43,202 bases of DNA from Planctomycetia bacterium (GTDB lineage Bacteria; Planctomycetota; Planctomycetia; Gemmatales; Gemmataceae): positions 1 to 43,202 of the forward strand of contig SYLG01000033.1 of NCBI GenBank assembly GCA_005808665.1. Direction: 5' to 3'. The notes below the pieces were generated by a model that saw only the letters and a program-made list of their open reading frames with translations, ran no database searches and had not been told where the DNA came from. A program made the position numbers and the translations under genes. Below are positions 28,065-36,695 of the stretch, piece by piece. The stretch's first letter is position 1; each line of letters begins with the position of its first letter.

Positions 28065-29672
28065 ATGAAGATCCCCTTTGGTTTCACCCTGTTCGCTTTG
28101 GCCCTTTCCGCATGGGGGCTTCATGCCCAGGTCCGGGTGGTAGGCCACATTGTCGATGAACAGACGGGCCAACCAATCCCGGCCCGATTGGAAATCCGTT
28201 CCGAAAAATGGGAACGATTTGAGGCAAGGTCTTTGGATCCATTAACCCCGGCCCTCCCTTATAAACGCCAAGTGGGTAAATCCAGTCTGGAACACCATGT
28301 AACCCTTGGGGCGGTGCCTTTTGTTGTCGACCTTTTGCCTGGTAAATACAGCCTCACCGCCGAGCGGGGAAAAGAGTGGCTTTCAACCACCAGGGAAATC
28401 TTAATAGCAGACAAACCGATGGAGGTGACCTTGAAGTTAAGGCATTGGATCGACCTTCCCAAACGGGGGTGGTATAGCGGAGATGTTCACTCGCACAGGC
28501 CCTGGTCCCAGTTGCCCAACCTGGCCTTGGCCGAGGATGTCCATGTTTCGTTTCCGCTATCCCATTGGGTGACCTCCGCCGAGGCTGGTTTGATTTCAGG
28601 GAACCGGATTCGTGATGGGTTTCAGGGAAAGGCAAAAACACTTTCCCTGGACAAAAACCATCTGATTCACTCCCATAATGCCGAATTTGAAATCTTTACC
28701 GTAAAAAACAGGTCCCACACATTAGGGGCCCTCCTTGGCATTGGCATGACCGGAATCGACGATGACCGGGTACCTCCCCTGGCTTCTTTTGTGCAAAAAG
28801 TACGGGCTCAGGGCGGCCTTCTGGATTTGGAAAAACATTCCTGGCCCTGGTCTCTTGCCATTGCCGCAACCCACAAAGTGGACCTGTTTGAGCTTTCCAA
28901 TAACCATGTTTGGCAAACGGGGTTTGGCTTTCCCTCCTGGACGATAGGAGAAACTGCCCCGTACATGAAGCTGGAACAAAACAGGGAGGGCCTCACCGAA
29001 TGGGGTTGGATAGACTTTGGTTTTCAAACCTATTACGCACTCCTCAATTGCGGTTTGAAAATCATGCCTAGTGCGGGAACCGGGGCAGGAGTACATCCGG
29101 TCCCCTTTGGCTTTAGCCGGGTTTATGCCAAAACCGAAGGGCCACTGGGGTTGAAAAGCTGGCTGGATGCCCTCAAGGCAGGCCGTTCTTTTGTTACCAA
29201 TGGCCCGATCCTTTTCGCCGAAATCGATGGACTCGCCTCAGGGGAGAAGTGGACTGGACCCGTTACAAAACCCAGCACCTTGCGGGCAACGGTTTATGGG
29301 GTCGCCCCTTTGGATCGAATCGAGATCCTTTATAATGGGGTGGTTGTTCAAAAAGAAAATTTGGTTTCAACCCCGTTGGGGAAGGGTGGATATGAAGCTG
29401 TTTTTGAAACCAGCCTGAAGCCCGATCGCTCGGGTTGGTATGCCGTTCGGGTTTTTGAAAAAAACGGGGAAAAGCGGGTTCGTTTTGCCCACAGCTCCCC
29501 ATGGTTTGTCGAAGTTCCCGGAACCACCCTTCGCCCCCGCAAAGAGGAATTGGATCACATCCTACGGACCATTGACCGGGAAATTGCCAGAAACAAAAGT
29601 GTCCTGGACGAATCAAGTTTGGCAGAGTTCCAAACGGCCCGGGATTATTACCAAAACCTTGCCAGACCTTGA
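28065..29672 (+). CDS. CehA/McbA family metallohydrolase, exported
   Basis: The product has about 535 residues from the ATG at 28,065, 28 bases after the DUF167 stop. A signal peptide (FGFTLFALALSAWGLHAQ) is followed by a carboxypeptidase-regulatory-like beta domain (VVGHIVDEQTGQPIPARLEI). The PHP-type metal-binding domain opens with WYSGDVHSHR, and near the C terminus has PSAGTGAGVHPVPFGFSRVY and SWLDALKAGRSFVTNGP, both typical of the CehA/McbA group. Characterised members hydrolyse carbamate or amide bonds, but most planctomycete members have no known substrate. It may belong to the yggS operon by spacing, although its function looks unrelated. Confidence 0.82.
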   Translation: MKIPFGFTLFALALSAWGLHAQVRVVGHIVDEQTGQPIPARLEIRSEKWERFEARSLDPLTPALPYKRQVGKSSLEHHVTLGAVPFVVDLLPGKYSLTAERGKEWLSTTREILIADKPMEVTLKLRHWIDLPKRGWYSGDVHSHRPWSQLPNLALAEDVHVSFPLSHWVTSAEAGLISGNRIRDGFQGKAKTLSLDKNHLIHSHNAEFEIFTVKNRSHTLGALLGIGMTGIDDDRVPPLASFVQKVRAQGGLLDLEKHSWPWSLAIAATHKVDLFELSNNHVWQTGFGFPSWTIGETAPYMKLEQNREGLTEWGWIDFGFQTYYALLNCGLKIMPSAGTGAGVHPVPFGFSRVYAKTEGPLGLKSWLDALKAGRSFVTNGPILFAEIDGLASGEKWTGPVTKPSTLRATVYGVAPLDRIEILYNGVVVQKENLVSTPLGKGGYEAVFETSLKPDRSGWYAVRVFEKNGEKRVRFAHSSPWFVEVPGTTLRPRKEELDHILRTIDREIARNKSVLDESSLAEFQTARDYYQNLARP

Positions 29673-29697
29673 CCCTTTCGTTTCCATCAGGGTCAAG
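29668..29697. terminator. Perfect hairpin at a convergent gene end
   Basis: CTTGACCCT (29,668-29,676) pairs perfectly with AGGGTCAAG (29,689-29,697) around a 12-base loop. The stop codon of the metallohydrolase lies inside the left arm. No T run follows, so termination is inferred from symmetry and the convergent setting. Confidence 0.45.
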
Positions 29698-29735
29698 CAG
29701 GGGCGGACAAAAGGACTCCATCGGATCCCAAGGGG

Positions 29736-30743
29736 CTAATTCAGCTCGGGGTCTTTGGCACCGTCGGCCTTGCGATAGAGCCCTGTTGGGATAAGGATCT
29801 CCTTGGGGAGTTTTTCGCCGTTACGGTATTTCTGGATCGACTCGACGGTGATCTGGGCAATCCTGTCAGGAAATTGAATGGGGTCCGCATAGACCTTTCC
29901 CTCTTTGATGGCTTGCTTGCCCTCCTTTTGCCCATCAAAACCAATGATGAGAATCGCTGTTTTAGTCGCCTTTTCCAGGGCAGCACGACATCCCAGGGCG
30001 GAAGGGTCATTGATACAGAAGACGGCGGACAAATCGGGTACTCCCTGAAGGATGTCTTCCATGATCCGGGCACTGGGTTCGGGCAATCCCTGGCCGTTCA
30101 ACTTTCTGACAATCTGGATCGCCTTGGTGGCATTTTTGGTATTGTGCTCGCCGATCACCTCTTCAAAGCCCTTCACCCGCAAAATGCAAGATTCCGCTTC
30201 GGGATAATCGAGGATGGCAATTTTCCCAGGTTTGCCATCCATTGCCTCGATCATGGCTTTGCCTGCCAAACGGCCACCATCGAGATTGTCCGTGGCAATA
30301 TGACAAGTAACCACCGCCTTGGCTTTGGGGTCGGTGCAGCCGGTATCGGCGGTGAAGACCGGGATACCCGCCGCGTGGGCTTCCAAAACCGCAGGTCCAA
30401 TGGCCGTGGCATCACGGGGACAGAGAACGATCGCCGCCGCCTTCTTTACGATGAAATCTTTTACCTGATTGCTTTGTCGGGCGGGGTCCATTTCCGCACT
30501 TACCACGATGGTTTCCATACCAATTTTGGTGGCTTCCTGGGTTATCGTGTCCCCAATCGTTTTGAAAAAAGGATTGGTCAGGTTCATCACCGAAACGCAA
30601 ATGACCCCTTTGGATCCCTTGGAGACCGTTTTTTCCACTTTGGTTCCAGGTTGGGCCGACTTTTCCGAAGAGCAACCAAACAGGCCCGCCATGGGTAACA
30701 GAAAAACAAGGCCGAAATGGCAAAAGGCACGCCTTCGATTCAT
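29736..30743 (-). CDS. Sugar-type ABC transporter substrate-binding lipoprotein
   Basis: The 335-residue product starts with a signal ending in the lipobox LFGC (Cys24), preceded by a CAGGAG ribosome site. The rest is the ribose-binding-protein fold: GVICVSVMNLTNPFFKTIGD at the first lobe, AIVLCPRDATAIGPAV, AGIPVFTADTGC, ATDNLDGGRLAG, AVFCINDPSALGC, ILIIGFDGQKEG and the closing hinge. These proteins bind a sugar or related ligand and hand it to a membrane ABC permease. No permease or ATPase gene is adjacent, so its partner is elsewhere or it acts as a sensor. The ligand is unknown. Confidence 0.88.
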   Translation of the reverse strand: MNRRRAFCHFGLVFLLPMAGLFGCSSEKSAQPGTKVEKTVSKGSKGVICVSVMNLTNPFFKTIGDTITQEATKIGMETIVVSAEMDPARQSNQVKDFIVKKAAAIVLCPRDATAIGPAVLEAHAAGIPVFTADTGCTDPKAKAVVTCHIATDNLDGGRLAGKAMIEAMDGKPGKIAILDYPEAESCILRVKGFEEVIGEHNTKNATKAIQIVRKLNGQGLPEPSARIMEDILQGVPDLSAVFCINDPSALGCRAALEKATKTAILIIGFDGQKEGKQAIKEGKVYADPIQFPDRIAQITVESIQKYRNGEKLPKEILIPTGLYRKADGAKDPELN

Positions 30744-30819
30744 GGGAAAGAACTCCTGAAAATTGGGTAGGGGGGTAGGGGCAGACTATGAACCCAAACC
30801 CCTTTGACCAGCGGGAGAT

Positions 30820-31605
30820 TCAGTCCGCCTTGCTTTCGCCAAGGTCGGTCATGATCCGTCGAAGCATCCAACCGGGCAGACAACGGAGGAGGCCAAGGAG
30901 TGCCACCGTGCCAAGGGGAAAGTTGTACACCTCCCGCCCTTGGGCCAGAGCCGCCAGGATTTTTTGCGATGCTTTTTCCGCCGACATGACGCCAGGCATC
31001 GCTCCATGGTTGCCTGCGGTCATCGGGGTTTTGATGAACCCCGGGCAAATAGTTGAAACTAAAATTCCCTTGGGGCGAACCTGCTCCCGAATCGAAGCTG
31101 TGTAGGCATTTACCGCAGCTTTACTGGCACTATAGCCCCCTTCCCCTGCAAAGGAGATATAGGCGGCAAGGCTGGAAATTGCCACCAAATGACCCTTGCC
31201 TCGACGAAGCATTCCCGGCAAAACCGATGCAAAGGAATGGACCACCCCCAAGGTATTGATCCTGATCATGGAACCGATTTCGCGAACATGGGCCTCCGCT
31301 TCAAGAGGGCTAGGGGCCCCCACCCCGGCATTGGCGATCAGGATGTCCGTGGGCCCGAAAACCGTTTCGACCTGTTGAACCGCTTCCCGCATGGAAGGCC
31401 AGTCGGCGACATCGGCTGGGACAGACTGAACTTGACCCCCCATGGAGCGAATTTCCATTTCCAATGCATCCAATAGGTTTACTCGCCGGGCAAGAAGACT
31501 GACCTTTGCCCCTGCCTTTGTCAAATCCAGTGCCATAGCCCGGCCCAATCCGCTGGAAGCACCGGTGACGATGATGGATCGATCTAGGAAGGGGCTTCTG
31601 CCCAT
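30820..31605 (-). CDS. Short-chain dehydrogenase/reductase
   Basis: The 261-residue product is a classical SDR. The nucleotide-binding TGASSGLG is at 14-21, with ARR at about 40 suggesting NADP(H). NAG is at 92-94, the catalytic Ser about 144, and YSASK at 158-162. The PGFIKTPMT loop follows, and the C-terminal segment (VALLGLLRCLPGWMLRRIM) is hydrophobic and may associate with the membrane. The start follows AGGAG. It is divergent from an alpha-oxoamine synthase 100 bases away. Since those enzymes make alpha-amino ketones, a reductase of the product (as in sphingoid-base synthesis) is a reasonable inference but untested. Confidence 0.88.
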   Translation of the reverse strand: MGRSPFLDRSIIVTGASSGLGRAMALDLTKAGAKVSLLARRVNLLDALEMEIRSMGGQVQSVPADVADWPSMREAVQQVETVFGPTDILIANAGVGAPSPLEAEAHVREIGSMIRINTLGVVHSFASVLPGMLRRGKGHLVAISSLAAYISFAGEGGYSASKAAVNAYTASIREQVRPKGILVSTICPGFIKTPMTAGNHGAMPGVMSAEKASQKILAALAQGREVYNFPLGTVALLGLLRCLPGWMLRRIMTDLGESKAD

Positions 31606-31633
31606 TATGCCTCTCCTGCCCCTGCAATTTTAT

Positions 31634-31663
31634 TTGCCCAAACTCTTATACCCTTCCTATGAT
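31634..31663 (+). promoter_or_regulatory. Possible promoter of the alpha-oxoamine synthase gene
   Basis: TTGCCC (31,634-31,639) is followed after 18 bases by TATGAT (31,658-31,663), 43 bases before the ATG at 31,706. The -10 matches five of six consensus bases; the -35 is weaker. Confidence 0.35.
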
Positions 31664-31705
31664 AGCTCAAACCGGATTAGGGACGATTCACAAAGGTTTT
31701 GGGAA

Positions 31706-32977
31706 ATGGATAATCCCCTCGCCACGCTTTCCTCGCAACTCATGCAGACCACTTTGGTCCGGTATTATCACCGCCTTTATTTGGATTTTCCCGATGTTCA
31801 CATGAAGGATATGACCCAGGAGGAGTCTGGGGCGGGAAGGCGGATTCGACTCGATGGGCGTTGGGTAACAAATTTTGGTTCCGACAGTTTTCTTGGTCTG
31901 GACAAGCATCCGGCTGTTTTGCAATCCTTGGCTCTTGGGATCCAAAAATGGGGTTCGCATAACGGTTGTTCCCGGGCATTTTCAAGCGTGGAGGCAAACG
32001 AAATCGCCGAGGCAAGGCTTGCCTCCTGGCTCAAGGCCCCATCGGCTTTGATTTTTCCCTCGGTAACCCTGACCAATCTAGGTGCCCTCCCTGCCCTGTT
32101 GACCCGACATGATGCTTTGGTGGTGGATCAATATGCCCATCATTGCATCCATCAAGGGGCCAAAATTGCAAAGTCCCAAGGAATCGCAACTTCCACATTT
32201 CAGCACAACGACCCTGATAGCCTGGAAAGGACCCTGGCCAGGTTACGCCCCTATCGTCACGCCATCATCGCCATGGATGGGGTCTATTCCATGAGCGGGA
32301 CGGTGCCGCCGCTGGTCGAGTTTCAACGCATTGCCAGGCAGCATCGAGCCGTCCTTTATGTGGACGATGCCCATGGAACAGGAGTTCTGGGAGAGCGTGG
32401 CCGGGGTACGGTACTTGATACCCTTGGCAACTATGACAATACTCTTGTGGTGGGATCCCTTTCCAAGGGCCTTTCCTGCTTTGGGGGCTTTATCGCCTGC
32501 AATCCCCAAATCAAATTTGCCTTAAAGGTCCGGTCTGGTCCGATGGTTTTTGGCGGGCCTGTTCCCCCACCCTACCTTGAGGCCATCGCCACGGTAATGG
32601 ACATCATGGAATCGGAGGAAGGCCTGTTGTTATTGTCTAATCTCCGGGAAAACATGGAGCATTTCAACCGGTTGGCCTTGGAGGCGGGCCTCTTTCCCAA
32701 GGGTGGAATTGGAGCAATCGCCTCCCTGTTGATTGGTGATGAAATGGCCACAATGACCGCGGGGAAACTCCTTTTTGAAAGAGGGTTTTTCGTTCAGTCG
32801 GTTATATTTCCTGCCGTTCCCCACAAGCAGGGTATCCTTCGGGTGCAAATCAATGCGATCCACACTCAGGAGCAAATTCAGGGGCTTGTCGAGGCGATAG
32901 CGTCTGTGGTTGAGGAATTGGGACTGGCTTTGAACCCGATGGATGCCCCCAATCAACTCGTCCACACCAACCTGTAA
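31706..32977 (+). CDS. Alpha-oxoamine synthase family PLP enzyme
   Basis: The product has about 423 residues from the ATG at 31,706, with AAAGG nine bases upstream. It shows the family layout shared by 8-amino-7-oxononanoate synthase, 2-amino-3-ketobutyrate ligase, 5-aminolevulinate synthase and serine palmitoyltransferase. NFGSDSFLGL opens the domain, followed by GSHNGCSRAFSS, ALIFPSVTLTNLGAL and the PLP-contacting DDAHGTG (D220, H223). The Schiff-base Lys (K254) lies in GSLSKGLSCFGG. Such enzymes condense an acyl-CoA or acyl-ACP with an amino acid and release CO2. The segment DQYAHHCIHQGAKIAKSQG differs from the usual 'NHAS..DG' of BioF and Kbl, so the exact substrate pair is open. No biotin genes are nearby, and the divergent SDR favours a lipid-type product. 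Confidence 0.85.
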   Translation: MDNPLATLSSQLMQTTLVRYYHRLYLDFPDVHMKDMTQEESGAGRRIRLDGRWVTNFGSDSFLGLDKHPAVLQSLALGIQKWGSHNGCSRAFSSVEANEIAEARLASWLKAPSALIFPSVTLTNLGALPALLTRHDALVVDQYAHHCIHQGAKIAKSQGIATSTFQHNDPDSLERTLARLRPYRHAIIAMDGVYSMSGTVPPLVEFQRIARQHRAVLYVDDAHGTGVLGERGRGTVLDTLGNYDNTLVVGSLSKGLSCFGGFIACNPQIKFALKVRSGPMVFGGPVPPPYLEAIATVMDIMESEEGLLLLSNLRENMEHFNRLALEAGLFPKGGIGAIASLLIGDEMATMTAGKLLFERGFFVQSVIFPAVPHKQGILRVQINAIHTQEQIQGLVEAIASVVEELGLALNPMDAPNQLVHTNL

Positions 32978-33224
32978 ATGCTGAAAACTGGGACCTATTC
33001 AAGGTTTTTATCTATAACCGGATATGGGCCCTTGAACCAGGACCAGATATTTTCAATCCACTTTAAGGATGGGTTTTTGTTACGAAAAGCCATCGTCCAG
33101 ACCCTGCGTAGGGGTTTAAGCAATAGAAATTTGGCCTTGGACCTCTGCCCATTGTTCCCTATTTTGGGGTCTGGTTGGGATTAGGTTCCAGACTCATTCC
33201 AAGTCTTTTCCTTGGCCTTATAAC

Positions 33225-33910
33225 CCAAGTAACGCAGTTGGGACCATGAAAACCTGTTTTTTAAAATGGAAAAGTCAAATCCGCCTGGAAACGACGGGAC
33301 TACAAATCCTCTTTACAGGATCTGTTTCAAGGCGTTTGATCCAGATTGGCGAGAGACTGAGGAATGGGATAGCTCGGGCTTTCAGCCCTTTGTGAATTGG
33401 GGAATGGATACCTGGGCCGTTGGCCCAGGCTGGTAGGGTGCCACGCCGTTGGCATTGAAAACAGGGGGCGGTGGGAACAGAAAGGTGGCTTGCCAATCCA
33501 TGTCTGTGGCCTGACAAATACGATCCGGTTGAATCCTACCCTTGCCGTTTTGGTTCTGGGGGCCAAAGGCCCGATCTATACCAGCCTGGGCCAACGGCCC
33601 AGGTTTCGGGCCCCCCCAATATTTGAGGGCTGAAAGCCCGATCCATTGGGCATGGGACCACGAACCCAATGTTGGCGAGAGATTGAATCATGGGCCTCTT
33701 GTTCCCCACCGAAATTCAACCCTTAAAACCAAGGCAAATGGTTTAAACCCGTTCAGAGAATCTGCGATCCATTTCAAACTCTATCGTTAAAATCGCACCT
33801 GGAGCGGCTAATTTCATGGGCTTTGGTCGGGACTACGGGCTGTTTTGAACTCGACAAACTCCAAATTACCTGGAAAAACCACAACCCGGGTCCCAAATTA
33901 GGCTAAAAAG
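33225..33910 (+). mobile_element. Non-coding dispersed repeat, copy 1 (right end lost)
   Basis: This roughly 685-base stretch matches 41,283-41,967 along its length in the same orientation. The longest identical block I found is 62 bases (33,321-33,382 and 41,379-41,440). It starts with CCAAGTAACGCAGTTGG, like the terminal repeat of copy 2, but resemblance fades after 33,910 and the right terminal repeat is missing. Open frames inside it translate to the same non-protein phrases in every copy, and no transposase is present. It fills most of the gap between the oxoamine synthase and WGR genes; 32,978-33,224 before it holds nothing I recognise. Confidence 0.75.
33374..33641. repeat. Long imperfect inverted repeat inside copy 1
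   Basis: The left arm (33,374-33,436) contains TCGGGCTTTCAGCCC and the palindrome-like CCTGGGCCGTTGGCCCAGG followed by CTGGTA. The right arm (33,579-33,641) contains the reverse complements of these in mirrored order. The spacer is about 140 bases. Transcribed or single-stranded, it would fold into a large branched hairpin. Confidence 0.65.
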
Positions 33911-33997
33911 CCGTTGAGGGCTTTGGCCTGCCTGTTGTTTTTCAATCTCAGAGGGTTTTGCAATACCGTGGAACGACAAATTGGGATTTTCAGGGCT

Positions 33998-36106
33998 CTA
34001 TGGCAAGTCCAAATCCGGGGGTAAAACCACTTCCAAATCATAATCCGGTTGGGAAGTTTTTTTAGGGACTACTAAGGTAGCTTTTTTCTTTTTTAACAAC
34101 TTTTTAATTTTTTTATCAATGGTTAATTTGTGTTTGATCTTTATAAGATGTTTTGCAGCATTTTTCGAAAGACTCGTCAGGCCATGGAAACCCAAGGTCC
34201 CCCCCTTAAACTGACCAAGACAATTGGCAGCAGGGTCCGAAAGGCTCGTCAAGCCGCCGAGGTCCAAATTCCTCCCCTCAAACTGCCCAAGACTTTTAGC
34301 AGCAGCGTCCGAAAGGCTCGTCAGGCCGTCGAGGCCCAACCTACCCCCCTTAAACTGCCCAAGACTTTTAGCAGCAGCGTCCGAAAGGCTCAACAGGCCG
34401 TTGAGTTCCAAATCATCTCCATCAAACTGCCCAAGACCTGAAGCAGCTCCCTCTGAAAGGTTCGTCAAGCCGCCGAGGCCCAACCTACCCCCCTTAAACT
34501 GCCCAAGACCTGCAGCGGCTCCGTCCGAAAGGCTCAACAGGCCGTTGAGTTCCAAATCATCCCCCTCAAACAGCCGAAGACCTGCAGCAGCTCCCTCTGA
34601 AAGGCTCGTCAAGCCGCCGAGGCCCAACCGGCCCCCCTTAAACTGCCCAAGACCTGTAGCGGCTCCGTCCGAAAGGCTCGTCAAGCCCCCGAGGTCCAAA
34701 TTCCACCCCTCAAACAGCCCAAGATCCGCAGCGGCTTCGTCCGAAAGGCTCGTCAGGCCGGTGAGTTCCAAATCATCTCCCTCAAACTGACCAAGACCTG
34801 CAGCGGCCCCGTCCGAAAGGCTCAACAGGCCGTTGAGGTACAACCGACCCCCACTAAAGCGCCCTAGACCTGCAGCGGCCCCGTCCGAAAGGCTCGTCAG
34901 GCCGCCAAGATACAAATTCTTTCCCCTAAACTGCCCAAGACCTGCAGCGGCTCCGTCCGAAAGGCTCTTCAGGCCGCCGAGGAACAAGTAACTTCCCCTA
35001 AACTGCCCAAAACCTGCAGCGGCTCCGTCCGAAAGGCTCGTCAGGCCGGTGAGGCTCAAGAAACTCCCTTTAAACTGCCCAAGACCAGCAGCAGCCCCGT
35101 CCGATAGGCTCGTTAGGCCGTTGAGATTCAAGGAACTCCCCTTAAACTGCCCCAGACCTTTAGCAGCAGCGTCCGAAAGGCTGGTTAGGCCGTTGAGGGA
35201 CAGGAAAACGAAACCCTCCATAAATTGGACAAAACTATTAGCATTAGCGCCTGAAAGGCTTGTTAGCCCGTCGAGGCTCAAGGAACTCCCCTTAAACTGC
35301 CCAAGACCATTAGCAGCAGCGTCCGATAGGCTCGTTAGGCCGTTGAGCTCCAAGGAACTCCCCTTAAACTGCCCAAGACCAGCAGCAGCCCCGTCCGATA
35401 GGCTCGTAAGGCCGTTGAGATTCAAGGAACTCCCCTTAAACTGCCCAAGACCATTAGCAGCAGCGTCCGATAGGCTCATCAGGCCGTTGAGTGACAACTC
35501 CCCCCTTTCTAACTGCCCAAGACCAGCAGCGGCCCCGTCCGATAGGCTCGTTAGGCCGTTGAGATTCAAGGACCTCCCCTTAAACTGCCCAAGACCATTA
35601 GCAGCAGCGTCCGATAGGCTCATCAGGCCATTGAGTTTCAGTTCATCACAATTTAACTTTCTAAGTCTTTTAGCAGCGGAATCGGTAATGGCATCGAATT
35701 TACTTTCATCCCCATATCCCCATTTAATTTTTTTAAGCACAGCAAGAGTTAGTGGATTCTTTACCCCAGGAGGAATAACCTCTTCGGCCCGATCCATATT
35801 TTTTGATTTGGAAGGCGTTTGAGCAATTATTATTTGATCGGCGACGAGAAGACCAGCGCCATTAACCTCCTTGTATCCCATTCCGGTTTTATTCAGGATT
35901 AGCTTATCCACCTCAGCCTTGGCCTTTTCGGGACTTCCTGCATCCATGGTTTTGCAACCCTTTTCTTTGGTTACAATTCGGCCAAAATTTAGGGTGAACT
36001 GCGCGCCATTCAGGCTCACCTCCCAGAATTTGCAGGATGTCCCTTCTATCATTTCAAACCGCCTGATAACCACTTCGGATTCTTTATCAGGTTTTGGGTT
36101 GGACAT
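33998..36106 (-). CDS. WGR domain protein with 21 leucine-rich-type repeats
   Basis: The 702-residue product starts after AAAGGAAAAGGAAAACCCC. Residues about 10-80 form a WGR-type domain (KFWEVSLNGAQFTLNFGRI, then KAKAEVDKLILNKTGMGY); the usual W of the 'WGR' motif is F here. A linker of about 80 residues follows. Residues 160-660 are 21 units of 24 residues with consensus GLTSLSDGAAAGLGQFKG plus six variable residues ending LxLN, a leucine-rich type seen in planctomycetes and relatives. Unit 6 is longer and divergent. The tail is Lys-rich (KKIKKLLKKKKATLVVPKK). WGR domains elsewhere bind nucleic acid ends or partner proteins; the repeats suggest a binding scaffold. No signal peptide is visible. 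The function is unknown. Confidence 0.8.
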   Translation of the reverse strand: MSNPKPDKESEVVIRRFEMIEGTSCKFWEVSLNGAQFTLNFGRIVTKEKGCKTMDAGSPEKAKAEVDKLILNKTGMGYKEVNGAGLLVADQIIIAQTPSKSKNMDRAEEVIPPGVKNPLTLAVLKKIKWGYGDESKFDAITDSAAKRLRKLNCDELKLNGLMSLSDAAANGLGQFKGRSLNLNGLTSLSDGAAAGLGQLERGELSLNGLMSLSDAAANGLGQFKGSSLNLNGLTSLSDGAAAGLGQFKGSSLELNGLTSLSDAAANGLGQFKGSSLSLDGLTSLSGANANSFVQFMEGFVFLSLNGLTSLSDAAAKGLGQFKGSSLNLNGLTSLSDGAAAGLGQFKGSFLSLTGLTSLSDGAAAGFGQFRGSYLFLGGLKSLSDGAAAGLGQFRGKNLYLGGLTSLSDGAAAGLGRFSGGRLYLNGLLSLSDGAAAGLGQFEGDDLELTGLTSLSDEAAADLGLFEGWNLDLGGLTSLSDGAATGLGQFKGGRLGLGGLTSLSEGAAAGLRLFEGDDLELNGLLSLSDGAAAGLGQFKGGRLGLGGLTNLSEGAASGLGQFDGDDLELNGLLSLSDAAAKSLGQFKGGRLGLDGLTSLSDAAAKSLGQFEGRNLDLGGLTSLSDPAANCLGQFKGGTLGFHGLTSLSKNAAKHLIKIKHKLTIDKKIKKLLKKKKATLVVPKKTSQPDYDLEVVLPPDLDLP
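34127..35629 (-). repeat. Tandem array of 72-bp coding repeats
   Basis: About 21 units of 72 bases encode the leucine-rich repeats of the WGR protein. Units alternate between two types (SDAAANGLG and SDGAAAGLG) near the N-terminal end. Near the C-terminal end, units 14-15 and 16-17 are near-identical pairs, giving a 144-base higher-order period. This indicates growth by duplication of unit pairs. Confidence 0.85.
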
Positions 36107-36319
36107 GGGGTTTTCCTTTTCCTTTGGGTGAATTATTTGGCACCAACCAGGGCTTTGTCAGAATGGCCAGCGATGTCGTTCTATGTGACTCTTTTAAACT
36201 AATCAAGATTAGTACATTTAATTCCTGAATTCATTCTTGCATTATAAAATGGCGCAATGTTACTTTTCCCTTTTGGCTTGCCAATCCCTCCAAAATCCCA
36301 ACGGGCCAAACAGGGTCGT

Positions 36320-36536
36320 AACAAGTTCTGCTGTTGGAGTGATTTTTCACGCTTATTGGATCTATTTTGGAACATGGATTGCTGTTTTTCCCTGGAATTG
36401 GGAATATGTAGAGGTCAAAACCCCGCATGTGGTCCGATACCTGGGCCGTTGGCCCAGGCTGGAATAGGTTGGGCCTTTGGCCCGCAAAACACCAAAGGCA
36501 AAAGAATAATGCGATCCGATCGTAATGGTCAGGGTC
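36320..36536 (-). repeat. Inverted partial copy of the dispersed repeat
   Basis: Read on the plus strand, this matches the reverse complement of the right end of copy 2. It starts with a degenerate terminal repeat (CAAGTTCTGCTGTTGGAGTG), then TTTTTCCCTGGAATTGGGA, then jumps to CCTGGGCCGTTGGCCCAGG and TTGGGCCTTTGGCCCGCAAAAC, ending near CGATCCGATCGT. The middle part of the element has been deleted. Confidence 0.65.
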
Positions 36537-36556
36537 CAATTAATGAATTCCTCTCT

Positions 36557-36695
36557 TTGGAGGGGTGGCAGGCGAAGCCTGACGGGGTGGTACATGGAGA
36601 AACACAAAAACCTACTTTAAAGATATTGTGCAGGGTTGGGAAGGAGTGTTGGAACACTTGGAGAACCACCCCACCCCGACGGGCACCCCTCCCTG
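36557..36695. repeat. Inverted pair of GC-rich segments
   Basis: GGAGGGGTGGCAGGCGAAGC (from 36,557) continuing into GACGGGGTGGT is mirrored by ACCACCCC-ACCCCGACGGGC-ACCCCTCC at about 36,664-36,700. The spacer is about 75 bases. It lies in a gene-free stretch (36,107-37,066) that otherwise holds only pieces of the dispersed repeat family. Confidence 0.5.

Noticed and set aside
31442-31705. Longer N terminus for the alpha-oxoamine synthase
   Set aside because: The upstream in-frame extension overlaps the divergent SDR gene and its control region. The family domain begins just after the Met at 31,706.
33397-33790. Open frames with recurring phrases such as AFGPQN and PGPLAQAG
   Set aside because: The same phrases occur at each copy of the dispersed repeat, on both strands and in different frames. 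They reflect translated non-coding repeats, not proteins.
34127-35629. Regularly spaced repeats resembling a CRISPR array
   Set aside because: The period is 72 bases with no unique spacers, and the units are coding, in frame with the WGR protein. No cas genes are present.
36107-36250. Promoter for the WGR gene
   Set aside because: TTGATT and CATAGA are only 15 bases apart, and no better pair was found, so I do not list it as a feature.
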